DNA from: Trichostrongylus colubriformis
Taxonomy: Eukaryota > Nematoda > Chromadorea > Rhabditida > Trichostrongylidae
Direction of reading: 5' to 3'
Assembly (NCBI GenBank): GCA_963978905.1
Contig: OZ022260.1
Span: 7,367,725 to 7,431,724, forward strand
Length of the DNA stretch: 64,000 nucleotides
The position numbers and the translations under genes were made by a program. The notes under the pieces were generated by a model. That model worked only from the letters and a program-made list of their open reading frames with translations. It made no database searches and was not told where the DNA came from. Shown here one piece after another: positions 35,613-47,800 of the stretch (position 1 is its first letter; each line of letters begins with the position of its first letter).

Positions 35613-38600
35613 ACGTAATCGATTATCGATTAGTGGAACTAAGCAGAGTGCATAATGGTCAGATTCAGACGCACAGAGAATTTTATGGTTCAGCAGTGCA
35701 CTCTGCGTCTTTATCCCGCGGAAAAAAAAACAAACAACAGACCGTGATAAGGTCATAAGTGCCTCATTTCTAGCACTTCTCTAGTTATTAGCTGCGTTGT
35801 GTCATAATGAGGCTAGTGACAGTACGGGTAAATCGATTATTGATTTTGTCGTATTCGGCACGCATCACATACACATACATATTTGGGTATTTTATATGTA
35901 TATTCAGTGTAATGTCATAGCATATTTTCTTGTTAATGGTATCGATCTCACTGATATTGATCGGTATTTTCTCGGCATTATTCTCTCTATTGTGATCTCG
36001 CTTCTGATAATCAATCATGAGCACTGTTCAATTATATCGATTTTTCCTTTGTCTAATCAATAAGTTATTATTGATTGCAGCAGGCTCTATCGTTCCGTGG
36101 CTTTCACCATTATCATCATATCTTATTGTCATATATTATGATTTATTAATCAATAAATTTTGCAAAATTGATCTATTCAGCAGTACGTATGACGCAGACA
36201 AGTAAATATTGTTTACAAAGCAAAAAGATGAAGTATAAGCACGAATATCACCTGCTAACATGTCAGACTACCTCTGGTTCCAGTCTCCCTCCATTCATAC
36301 TCGGCAACGCGATCGCACCGATCGTACTATAGATCACTAATAATCATAACTGTATCCTGAATGCGCCGGCGGACGTACATACTCTGCAGAATGCATTGAT
36401 TACAAGGTCGTGCGTTACGGTTGCGTTGCGATCGCGCGCGACCGTCGAGTATGAACGAAGCTTCACTTTTTCAAAGAACCTGCCAAGAACCCGCACTGAA
36501 CCTTTCCATACCAGAAAGGCTATATCTTGGGGTTTAAAGCATTTAAGCCGACCTCTAGGCCAAGTCATAGATTTAAAGACGCCACAAACAGTGAGCAAAA
36601 AGACTGCCTGACCGAAAACCGAACCTAATGTCTTTACTTATCCACGAAGCCAACCCTTCCTTCCTTTTCAGGTGTATTAGGAACATGATCATTCCACAAG
36701 TAACTTCACTTAGACGATATCCGTTCACTTATTCACGAATGCACTTAAGGTATGCCTTTGATAGTTTACGATGTGACCTATTATCGTCAAGATTTATACC
36801 GGACTTATTATAGTATTTTAATAAAATCTAGGTGCAGAAACAATTCCTATCCTTTTCCAGGGACACCCAGAAATGTGACAAGCAAATAGTACAACTTCAC
36901 AAATTCCAAGAAACAGAAAGCAATTCGGAATGCGTCAAGCGGTAAACACTTATCTAGAACAACCCGGAAATAAACGGTGAATAACAACTAGCTACTATCC
37001 CAAAACTACAACTAATTGCAAAGTAAACAGAAACTCAAAGTGAACATGGAAATAAATCAGGAGAGGGAGATTTTAGTTTTGAGAAAATGGTTCTACACAA
37101 CTAATGATTATTTTGATAAATAATAATCCTCAATCAGTAATTGATTATTTTTTGCAGAGGTACGACATTCAAATTAGAACCGTTCCATTTTTATTTCCTT
37201 CGAATTATATCTGATGCCCCCTGGATTTTGATGTTTAAGGGGTGACAATACATTGGGCTGTTTTGCTAGTTTGTAGCTTGCTGAACGAGATGATTGAAAG
37301 AAATCGATAGTAATGCACGGTCCAGGATACCTGTTTTATTCAGATCGCCAAGTAGTACTCTAGATGAATCGGCTCATCTCCCTGACTTATACCCATGTGG
37401 CAAACTGTAATATTTATACGGCCGAGAATCGTATGTGCAATAGCACGCAGCCCTTTGATATCCCCGAAAAGCTCATCAGAGTCCATTGAATGTCATAAAA
37501 AAAACTGCAAGTCGAAAAGATTCTTTGAGGAAATGTGTTTGAAATGTCGGAAGGGATGAATAGCTAAAGGCTTTTCAACGAGGTATTGTCATAGCTGCAA
37601 CACGCCACAGACTTGACGATCAATTGGCTTCATTATTTGATTATTTACTTTTTGTAACTAAGACTTCGATGGCACAATTCTATGAGAAGTTCCTGAAGGA
37701 AGTTCCTGATGGAACCGGGAGGGGTCGGTGGAAGCGGAAGATGTGAAGAAATGGTTGTTTTGAAACGAACATTCGAGCTTGAAAGCGATAATCGGTTGAT
37801 AAGCTTGGACTCAAAAGCCTGTATTCACATTTCCCTCGCATCCCTTCGAACTGCAACATTACCTGTCCGATTTGCTTGCTGTAAGATATCATTTGTTGTC
37901 TCATAGGGTGTATTTAACTTATTCATGATGCTGTGAAATGAGTAAAACAACAAACAGCAGCAATCAAGTGAAACAATGAATGGTAAAGCAAGCGAAAGTG
38001 TAAAAAAAATAAGAAAGATGTTCGCAATAAAAAAATCTGTTGAATTCACACTCGACGACTTAGCAAGGTGTTGTGTGTGCAACGTCTGTAACCTAACGAA
38101 CTGCAAGCGTACGGTATGTCTTACCGTAGATCAAAATTGTCACCTCGTGGTGTTTAATGGCCCAATGTGATTTGGATAACTTCAGTGAGCCTTCCGTTAG
38201 CACATTGCACTTCAATTTCTATAGATTTATCCCATTGACCTCCCTGAACTACCTCACACAAATCCCCTAACGGGACCATCGTTATCGTAGGGATTATTTC
38301 GTCATCAACATAATATTGTTATGGGATAAGCCATCGTAGGCCGTGTGGTGGCGGTCGCATGTGTGTATGGTCCTCTTGAAGAGTATCCGATTTCGCTCAT
38401 TAATCCTACCCCCGTAAATCATAACTTGACCCCATCGGCGCATGACCCATGTGCATATGGTCAAGGGCCGCGTCATGTTTGAGGGGAATCGCGCTGAAGT
38501 TCAAAGCTGACCGCGCCTCTCACCAGATACGATAGCTTATAATCCATTTATTGTTGCTATTGATGAAACATCAATGCACTACGTCTTATTCGTCTTCTAG

Positions 38601-39424
38601 CTCAATACTGCGTCTCTGCTACCGTCATTCTAATGGCATAGGAAAATAGAAACTTTTCCAGCCTGGACTCTAACTTTGGTAGCCTAATGAAACGAACCTT
38701 TACTGGAATTAACTGGAATTTGTGAAATGTATACAAGTTGCAAACGAGTGTAGTTATTTTGAATGCTTTGAACTTATTATTCTCTTCTATTTATTTTTTA
38801 TTATTTATTTATATTTTATTTGATACTTATATATTTATTCTGAATAAAAGCGGGATGAATGGGGCATCCTGGGAAGGGATTAGTCCACTCCAGGTGCATT
38901 ATAATCTCAAAACATTATTTTCTGATACTGCGCGAGAATGACAGCCTTTCTAAGAGTGTCAACGACTTCATTTGCCTTATTGAGGTTACTCCAGCTGATT
39001 TTTTAATACAACTTATTTACTCACCCTTTTATATGTATATACCACTTACTTACGAGTATTTTCATTGCCAATACCATTTTGCTATAGAAAACCGATTCGT
39101 TCGATTCAGCTTTCAAGATAGGAATGTTCACATTTTCTGACAGTGAAAACGCATCCCACACCATTCACCTGGTGTATACCTAATTGCCAGTTCGAATTTC
39201 CCGGGTATCTATGCAGTTCTTTCACTGAAAATCTAAGTTATCTGTAGTATATCTTCTGTGCTCATCAAACGGATTCATGTCTCAAAATTACCTATCAAAA
39301 AAGCAAATTTTTTTCGGAAAAATGTGACGAAAACAAAATGACTAAATAATAACATGTAGCGAAAATTTTAGTAGTAACAATAAGTGTAGCCACGATTGTG
39401 AGGTCACGATGTAGGCAGGGTACA

Positions 39425-39775
39425 CCGGGGTCGAGGATTCCTCTACAGTGGAGGGGGGGTCGTATTTGAGCGGACGACGGGAGGGATAGGTCAGCAGAGA
39501 TTCGCGATCAGCGCTAGAATCTAAACTTTCAGTAAGCAAATGAGTAGGGAAGGGTAAGCGAAATCGTACGGAGAACTGTGAAGTAAATATCTTTTTGCTC
39601 TAAGAATTAGTAAGAACATACAGAGCAATAGCACACATTGCGACTATACAATACTGCAACAGTTATTGCTATTCTAGAGGTCAAAAAATGGTGGAGGGGG
39701 GGGGGCGTATATAGTACCCGTACAGGAGGGAGGTCGTAGTGGAGCGGCTATTTACTCGACACGTGGAAGTACTCT
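39425..39775. repeat. Dispersed repeat, copy B
   Basis: Same block order as 28545-28835 in the same orientation. It contains a G10 run at 39696-39705 and an extra insert of about 40 bp relative to copy A. Confidence 0.65.
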
Positions 39776-41284
39776 GGATGTAGGTATCGTGCATGCATTA
39801 GTCATTTTCTTAAATACAATTCAAAATCACGGCCTAGACGAAGGCGAGGCGCATCCACAAGAAGTCTCTACTTTTCAAACAAGCGGTGCTATTCCTCTGT
39901 AATTCAACCTAATTCGGACCCCGAACAGCTGGGCAAAGGAGCATTCCGTGGTCGTTCACTTTGCAGCTCTCATAATGACTTTGAGCCGGTCGAGAGCCGC
40001 TGGTCCAATTTCATCCACGTAATGAGTGCACACGAAACGGGCGACGAATTCCATCTTAAGACCGCTAATAGCCTACGACCTCATCGTATGTTCGTGGTCG
40101 ACAACGAACGACCTTTCAACTGCTCAAATTCCTCTTTAACCACGCTCCCGACTCTACCGTAGTATTTACTTGCTAGTTACTTCCATGATGGTAATGCTTA
40201 CCACTTTCGATAGTGGAGACGTCCTCACAGTTTACATTTAGGATCGATACAGTATTCACATATTATTCGATCTATAGGATTAGTATAGGGTGACTGGTGG
40301 GGAATCTTTGACTGGCAATGTCGGACTAGATCCCATATTACATATATTCACTGGATAACCATTTGAAAAGAAAAAGAACGGTGTCATTTTGGAAAATTAA
40401 ACAATTTTCCAGGTCCCTCTGAGTATTCTGAACTGTATTTTCCAATCACACATGAAATGTTGCATACCTCCTGATCCATGTGCTTGCCCGCCTAGTCGAA
40501 CCACTTTACCTCGTTTCGAAGGATGGGCGTGACTAACGAGATGGGTGGAGCACGTAAGATACCTTCTTACTCTTCTTCACCTTTTTCTATGAGTGCTGAA
40601 ATGATCAACCTGAGAACGCTATAGAGAGGCTTTCCTGAAGCACCTACTCGAGGGTATTTTTATTTTTCGATTCGTTTTCTGTGAATTCGCCTTTTTTGAT
40701 TTTTTTAACCAACATACGTGTAACGAAAGACTGATAAGGCTTCGAAAAAGCCATTTATTTTGGTAATAGATAGCTTTTTAGCACGGTGACGATCCCAAGG
40801 GTCTTGAAGCACTTTATGGTATGCCAGCAAACTATTATTATAAGTGAACGCCGGCCGTGAAGTGTGCAAAAACTTCAACTTGTCATCTCCAGATCCCCTC
40901 GAGGTCGAAATGAAAAATACGGCAATGGCTCGACGACGATGTGTTTCCCTTGAGCGTCGATTTTCATTTTGATTTGTAGTACTATGCTCAAAGCTTCATG
41001 CATTTCTTCCTTCTTACATGTGAAGCAACTATTTTACCATATTTATTTACGTTTTTCGAGCACCTTTTTCATTCCTAAACATTACTAATGGGGACCAAAT
41101 ATAAATTTCAGATGAAAAAAAAAAGAATCCAAGGTGATTACCAAATTTTCGGCGGGCGCTCCGCCCATAATGGGAGGGGCGTTACCTTGTCTATGTACGC
41201 GCTTTATTTCTTCGCTCATGCTCTACCTATCCCATGCTTGACCCGACCCTTACAAGTTGCCCTTTAGGTAGTTTCGATTTTCGT

Positions 41285-41365
41285 GACAGACAGACAGACA
41301 GGCAGACAGACAGACAAACAAACAAATAAAGATAGACAGACAGACAAACAGACAGACAAACAGAC
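41285..41365. repeat. CAGA microsatellite
   Basis: About 80 bp of GACA/CAGA tetramers with CAAA variants, directly upstream of the inverted-end element at 41406. Confidence 0.9.
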
Positions 41366-41405
41366 TTAGCCGATTACATTGTAAGTGGGAATGGCTACAA
41401 AACTA

Positions 41406-42609
41406 CCCTAAAGTCCCATAGATAAGAGCGGTTTGATTTACCGGTAAAAAAATTCTTAAAAATCCTTAAAATTCTTCAAAAAATTTTTAAAAATTAGCAT
41501 TGCTTCAAATTTCTCTCCAGCAGCAGTCACTCCCAATGCAACAGTAAAATTAGATTTCTCATAGCCGGTTTCACAATTTCAATTTCGGGAGATCATAACT
41601 CGGCTCAGACTGCATCTTTTCTCACAGAATAAGCACCATTTGATTCGCTACACTTTTGGAAGTATTATGGATATTTGCATATCTTAAGGGCTGATGATTC
41701 ATAGAGCGCGAAAACAAAAAAAGTCGACTTCAAACCATCATTCTTTCCGAACACACTGCTGCTGAAAAAGCTGTCCAGATGTTTGAAAAAGTGGGGCATA
41801 GTTAGCGCTAGATCTGATGAAGATGATATACGGTTAAGGGCCTTATCCTGCAACTGCTTCAATTATTGGAAGAGGATTTGTGGAAAATGCGCCTGCGCAT
41901 AGCTGCCCTGAGGGGTCACTTGGCACCCATTTCTTTGGGTTTTTCAAAATCAAGGCTACTTGAGGTGGTTGGTCAAGCTTGTTTGTTGAGGGCCAATACT
42001 TGTGGATATCCCCTGCAAGTATGGGCGCTCATCGCTTTCTGTCGCTTTAGTTAAAGTGATTTGATCAATTGAAAATTCGAGCAACTCGTTCTTATTTCTG
42101 CACCTCTGAAACCGGGGACAAAGTGTTCAGTACAGTGCTTCACCCCCTCCTCTTGCAGCACTCACATTTGTGGTCACCTTCGCTGGGACTCAGCTAAACA
42201 AAAACTCGTGAAGTGAAGTCATCTAAAAAGTGCCATTTTCGCAGTACTTTATAATTTTCCTAATAACTCAAAAAACTTGTAACATTTCAAGAAAAGCATA
42301 TATCCAGAAAGAGCAACTTTTTCTCTATCTGAGGAGCACAACTTGTAATTCAATTCATGTAGACGCGCTTCGAAATTTGAGTTTATCTTGTGAACGCGCG
42401 AATGCGGCCAGAACTTTCCTTACAACCTAATAAAAAAATAGCAATAGAAAAGTATAGAGAACAGTAAGAGTAAAGGTAAAGTTGTAGGCTATTAATGCGA
42501 TAATCATGAGCACACAGCGCCAAAGAAAAACGTATACAAACGTCAATTTTAATTTTCTAGCACAAACCGCTCTTATCTACGGGCCGCTCTTATCTATGGG
42601 ACTTTAGGG
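41406..42609. mobile_element. 1.2-kb DNA transposon-like element, non-autonomous
   Basis: The left end CCCTAAAGTCCCATAGATAA is the inverse of the right end at 42609. Pairing continues through GAGCGG, and GAGCGGTTTG is duplicated at the right end. TA stands directly outside both ends, as expected for Tc1/mariner-type insertion. The interior (short open frames at 41665-41862 minus and 41866-42054 plus) shows no transposase motif, so it may be an internally replaced or degraded copy. Confidence 0.7.
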
Positions 42610-44830
42610 TAATCAATAATGGACCGAGTGTTCACTAACAACGAAATTTTATTCAAGATCTAATGAAAATGTCGAGGCCTGCAAGAGGCTATTTTCATAC
42701 TTTGCAATATTTAGCTGCTGGGTCTCATCTATGCATAGCGTATTATGCGGTCACATAACATAAGTGATATACAAAAAGCAAACAAAGATCCAATGCATTA
42801 CGCGAGTTGTGTAACATAAACTACTATATAGGCTGGACTTACATCCTGGGCATTGAAAAATCGCAAGGTATAAAAACAAACCTAAATAAGTATTACAATT
42901 TAATAAAATATTAACAAAAATAAACTGAAAAGGAAAATCTCGCAGACTAATGGATTCTCGAATATAGTTCTGCGAATGTGGTGCAACAAGAGCCGAAGCG
43001 TCGTCTTGAATGCGGCGACTCACGCGGCATTTTCATCATGAACATCAGGGAATCAAAGCAGACAACGGCGCGGCGCGACGTCGCTTCGACCCCTTCTGCC
43101 ATACCTCCAATTTTTGGAGTTTCATATTGTTGCTGAACATTCGCATCGGTATTAAGGCCTCAAAATAGTACTGAATAAAAAATCATCCAATTTCAAATTT
43201 TCAACTTTTGCTATTTTTATACTCAAAACAAAATCACTGGACCCGAAGAAAATCGTGTGAGCAGGGAGATGGGTACTGAGGTGCAATTCTTCAAAACATA
43301 GCCACTTCCGTTCCTGCTGCATTTTCCACTTCCCGATCATATTCATCTTCTCCGTTTTTCATTGTTCTTTGTTCGATGGTTGGCAGCCAGGAATGCCAAT
43401 CAACGGCTACATCTTATTAGAGTGGCTCCTTTCGGAGTGGTATCAGGTTTTCCACTTCTTTCACACTTCAAGTAATTTGTTGACCACTTAAGCTACCCAA
43501 TCTAGTATTCATTACCCACTTTGAGCCGTATGAATGATCTCATACGTATCGTCCATGTGGGGGAAAAACTTGCTGGCAAAGTTCGCCTTGGACTGATACA
43601 TTGCCGTTTATGTATCCTCAAATTAATGAGGATCGAAGCGAGTCAGAGACCGGCCACATATCCTGTGCAAGTATCCCAGCTCATTACTTTTTAAAAAGGG
43701 ATTCGCTCGAACTAAACACCCTTATAGAACAGCAAACGGATAAACCGCACCCATCCAATCCCTACTGGCCACCCAAATCGCTTTAAAGGCTAACAACACC
43801 AGTGGAAGTCCACTATCATCACGGGTGCGATCAGCCAGTCCAGTATCTATAACTTTGTCTCCCTGGGCCAGGGGGTGAAAATGTTCAATGGCAGAAGGTA
43901 GTTGCGCCACGTTTTGCAGATCGAATCCACCCATACCCTTGCCTCCTTCTGGAAAGTATTTGATATAAGGTTTTCGGTTTTATGCATCTCAGAGCGACGT
44001 GCAGCGCAGAACCGCCACACATCACGTATCCGCGTGGCTCCGATCGATACGCCGGAAGTTCCCACACAAATCAATAGAGAACGATTTGCTCGGTATAGTT
44101 AGGGATATTTAGTCCCTGAGTGGGCCAATGGATCTAATCCTTAATTCATTCTTGCCTAGGTCAACTAGGACTCTGCATGATTGGCCTGTTTCGGAGCAAA
44201 AAAGTTTGGAGTCGATTGATTCCTGAAATATCAAAGGTTCGCACGAGATTTCGAAAAAGCCTAAGAAGAACTCCAAGTTTTTTTTTTGAAGGCACCTTTA
44301 GGGGTAAGGGAAAACTGAAATCTGGAAGTACATGTTCTCTGAAAACGAACCTTCTGCTTCAGAAGAGGTCATATGTGGCGAAAATTTCATTGAAAAACGC
44401 GTCTTGGGGTCTTTTGACCACCCCGCAGCACGGCATATCGTCCTGCGGTCCTGCGGCCGAGCGAGTCGCCAGGGAGGGGCGGTAAAAAGATAGCGGCCGG
44501 CTGATTCAGCCTCTGGCCTGTCTGCAGTCCACACCGACTAGTGACGCAGAGGGAAGCGAGAGAGAAAAGGGATTTTCGGGCTCCTCCTCGGTTTTTTTCG
44601 CAGATTTATGTCATTCCTTCTCTATATATTGCTGAACACCTCTACTTCCATGGTCCCCAATTTGCCAAATTTACCCCTACCGTTGTCTTAAAATTCTTTG
44701 CAATAACTCGTTGCTTACGAATCATGCTTCACAAACGCGAGGTGCGCCCTCTTAGGAAATTCCTGCGATCATTTTTTAACAGAAATTTAAAATATTCCAG
44801 GCTTCAATGTATTGATCTCCTAACGAAAAA

Positions 44831-47800
44831 ATGTGGAAAAGTGCCGTACCATGGTTGGCTGTCTTTGTCTGTACAGCCGTAATCCTCTTCCAACGCACAA
44901 CTATTACCAACCTACAGGTAAAAATAAAATGAAAATTCACTTCAAAATATATGCAATTTGATTACATTCACGAAATAAAAACTCATGTTATTTGATTGAC
45001 TATAGGTTTTAGCCCTGCCTATATAGCATTAGCTTGCTGTGGTTATTTTTCGACTATAATCACTCAGTTAACATGCTAGGTAGGTGGACAGGATTCCTAT
45101 TCCCGCCCACTACCATAACCCCGCCCACATCGCCAGAAAAAAAGCAACCTTTTCTTTGAATATGCTTAGGTCCGCATAACGAAAAGGAAGTCAAAGATAA
45201 CTCAATTTTTAGCGACAACTGCATTCTAGCAGTCGCGTGAAACGCTCGAGCGATTCTACACAAAATGTTGTCTTTCTACCGGTTTTCGCCCAGATTTCGG
45301 TGAGTTCTTCATTGTTCCGAAAGGGTGATTGTTAAAAAGGAATGCTAGCTTTTTGAGAGAAAGGCAATGCATCGAATGTGTCTCAAGAGAGGATACACTG
45401 GAAGTGACATGATTGCCTTGGACAATTCCATAGCTGCGGCGGAGGTAGCTGAAGCTGCTACGACAACAGCGACAATCACTACAACGAAAATGGCGACAAA
45501 ACCGACAAAGATGCGGCGAGGGGAACGCAAAAGTACGTTGTTCAATCATTTGATAAGCTGAATACTGAATAAAAATTTAAAAAAATGGAAAGTCGCTTGA
45601 AAAACTGAATAAAAATAATATGAAAAGTCACTTCCATAAGTCTACGTTTCGCCGCGGAATGTTTTTGCTGTTTAATTTTTCAAGTTCAGCCAGACGAACG
45701 CCACCCATCTACGACTATCCAGCCGCCAAAAAAATAACCAATTCGCAAAATTTCAAGAGCGCAAAAAAATTATTTATTCAACAGATAAACTGAAAATTAG
45801 AAGAAACACCCAAGTTACTTTTTCCCCCAAAAAGGGTTTCTCTCGATTAATTTCAAAATAGGGGTGACTCATTAACCGATCTGTAAGGAGAGCGTTAGTC
45901 TAAAACCTCAGTAAGAACGTGAACCGTACGTCGTCTTCTATGCAACCGTTATGGCTTTCCAATAAGATTGTAGACAACTCGTCCAATAGGTGGGGTTAGA
46001 GAGTTTATCCCCTAACCCCACCCACTGGACGAGTTGTCTGCAATCCCACCTATCGGATTAGACATCTGTATATGATATGATATTCAATAACATGACTAGC
46101 TTCAACGGTGCTTGTAACGGTGTCGACAGACATATCATACCCGATAATATTCACCAAAGCCTAATGCTTAGTGCAGGCTTGGCCCATACGGCATGCGTAC
46201 ACGGTACGACGCCGCATCGCCGCAGGTGTCCCCCCTTACTGTACACTTCCCCGAATCTTTTTTTAGGATGCTTAAAAGACGTCACGCTGTCTGATCCGCA
46301 ACTAATCGGCATGCGGCCAAATACCATCGGAGCCGCCCTGAGAGACGGTCACGCCTACTATGTCACAGAATTTGACCTTGGCTACAGTATCCTTTCGGTA
46401 AATTCAAATTCTTGAAATATAGTCACTTCCGTATTCATCAGAAAGCTTGTTCGTTTCAGTTTCCGTCAGCACGTTCTCTGAATAACTCGGAGCCTAAGGG
46501 GCTATTCACGCTACCGTATCCATTCCATGGCACTGATAATACCGTATTCAATCGAACCGCTTACTACAGTTACGATAACACTGTGATCTCATTCAATATG
46601 AATACTGGAGACACAAAAGAGTTACGGTTGAATGTCTCAGAGGTGGGTACCCAGGACATAGCGATAGGGACGCAGAGGTAGGGGTCTACTAGTACTGTAA
46701 GGCGACCGCTGATTATTTAAGGCACCTCTGTATAAGAACTCCACCTCCCGCATGAATATACAAGCTGATGAGCATGGACTTTGGGTGCTGTATCAGAGAA
46801 ATGGTGAACCTTTTCTGACGGCCACTCGCATCCAGCCAACAAGTTTAAAGGTTGGTTTATAATCCCGTAAAATTGCAGAATGCTTCTTTAATCTGAATAG
46901 ACTTCCACATATCCAGATAATATCCAGCTGGCAATTACCTGCAATACTTCCAAGACGCCTCTGTAATGCATTCATCCGTTGCGGATTACTGTATACCGTG
47001 ACATGTGGCGTCGGTTATGTGACAGTGAGCGCATCTTACGACTTCTATGCACATATGTACGTCAGCACCAAACAGAGTGAATGGACAGGTACCTATAATA
47101 TCTTTTTAAGGGAATCGTCCGCGGAAAAATAAATTTTTTTGTTACCCACATATTTATGTTGTATTAGGTTGGACGGGAAGTTCTGGGACACCTTGTGAGA
47201 AAAATTCAATTTATTTTAATTTTACTCACATGTAACTTCAGTCACCAAAGTATGCACCATCGTGATCTACAATGTACTGCCAACGCTCAGGAAGATCGTA
47301 GATACCCTTCCGGTAGAATTCGGGAGACTTCTGGTCAAAGAAGTTCTGGAGCCCGCTCTTGAGATCGTCGTCATCTTTGAACTGTCGCCCGTCAAGGAAG
47401 TGGCTCAACGACCGGAATAGGTGGTAGTCAGTTGGGGACATGTCCGGGGAATATGGTGGGTGGGGAAGCGTCGTCCAGCCGAGGTCCTGGATCCTTTGAC
47501 ACGCCAACTTTGCCACATGTGGGTGAGCGTTATCGTGGAGGAAGAGGTCTTGGTCCATTTTTCCGGTAAGTTTTGGCGCTCCGGTGTCCAATTGCCTGCA
47601 GTAGAGATCGGCAGTGGCTGTCGTGTTGGATGGTAACAGTTTCCTATTTTTTTGAAAATTTTCAAAAAAAAAAAGTTTTTTTCTCAATGCAATTTTTTGA
47701 ATATTTTCCTGTTCCAATTTGAGCCGATCGAGCCATCGGGCTGCCGCCATATGAGAGACAGTACCTGGGTCCATCGACTGGTTAATTTTGTTAGTGGCCT

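Larger units (their letters stand above)
35613..44830. other. 9.2-kb spacer without recognised genes
   Basis: Contains an ATCGAT pair in the presumed 3' UTR (35617-35632), a possible AATAAA near 36152, copy B of a dispersed repeat, a CAGA microsatellite and a 1.2-kb inverted-end element. Small open frames (for example 37976-38170, Cys-rich, and 44177-44485) have no family resemblance. The promoter of the olfactomedin-domain gene presumably lies at the right edge, but no core element is clear. Confidence 0.6.

Noticed and set aside
44177..44485. 102-codon plus-strand frame before the olfactomedin gene
   Set aside because: No recognisable domain and no phase-compatible link to the first exon at 44831.
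45690..45790. Extra exon of the olfactomedin gene after TTCAAGTTCAG
   Set aside because: It runs into a stop without a donor, and joining 45532 directly to 46267 keeps the frame.
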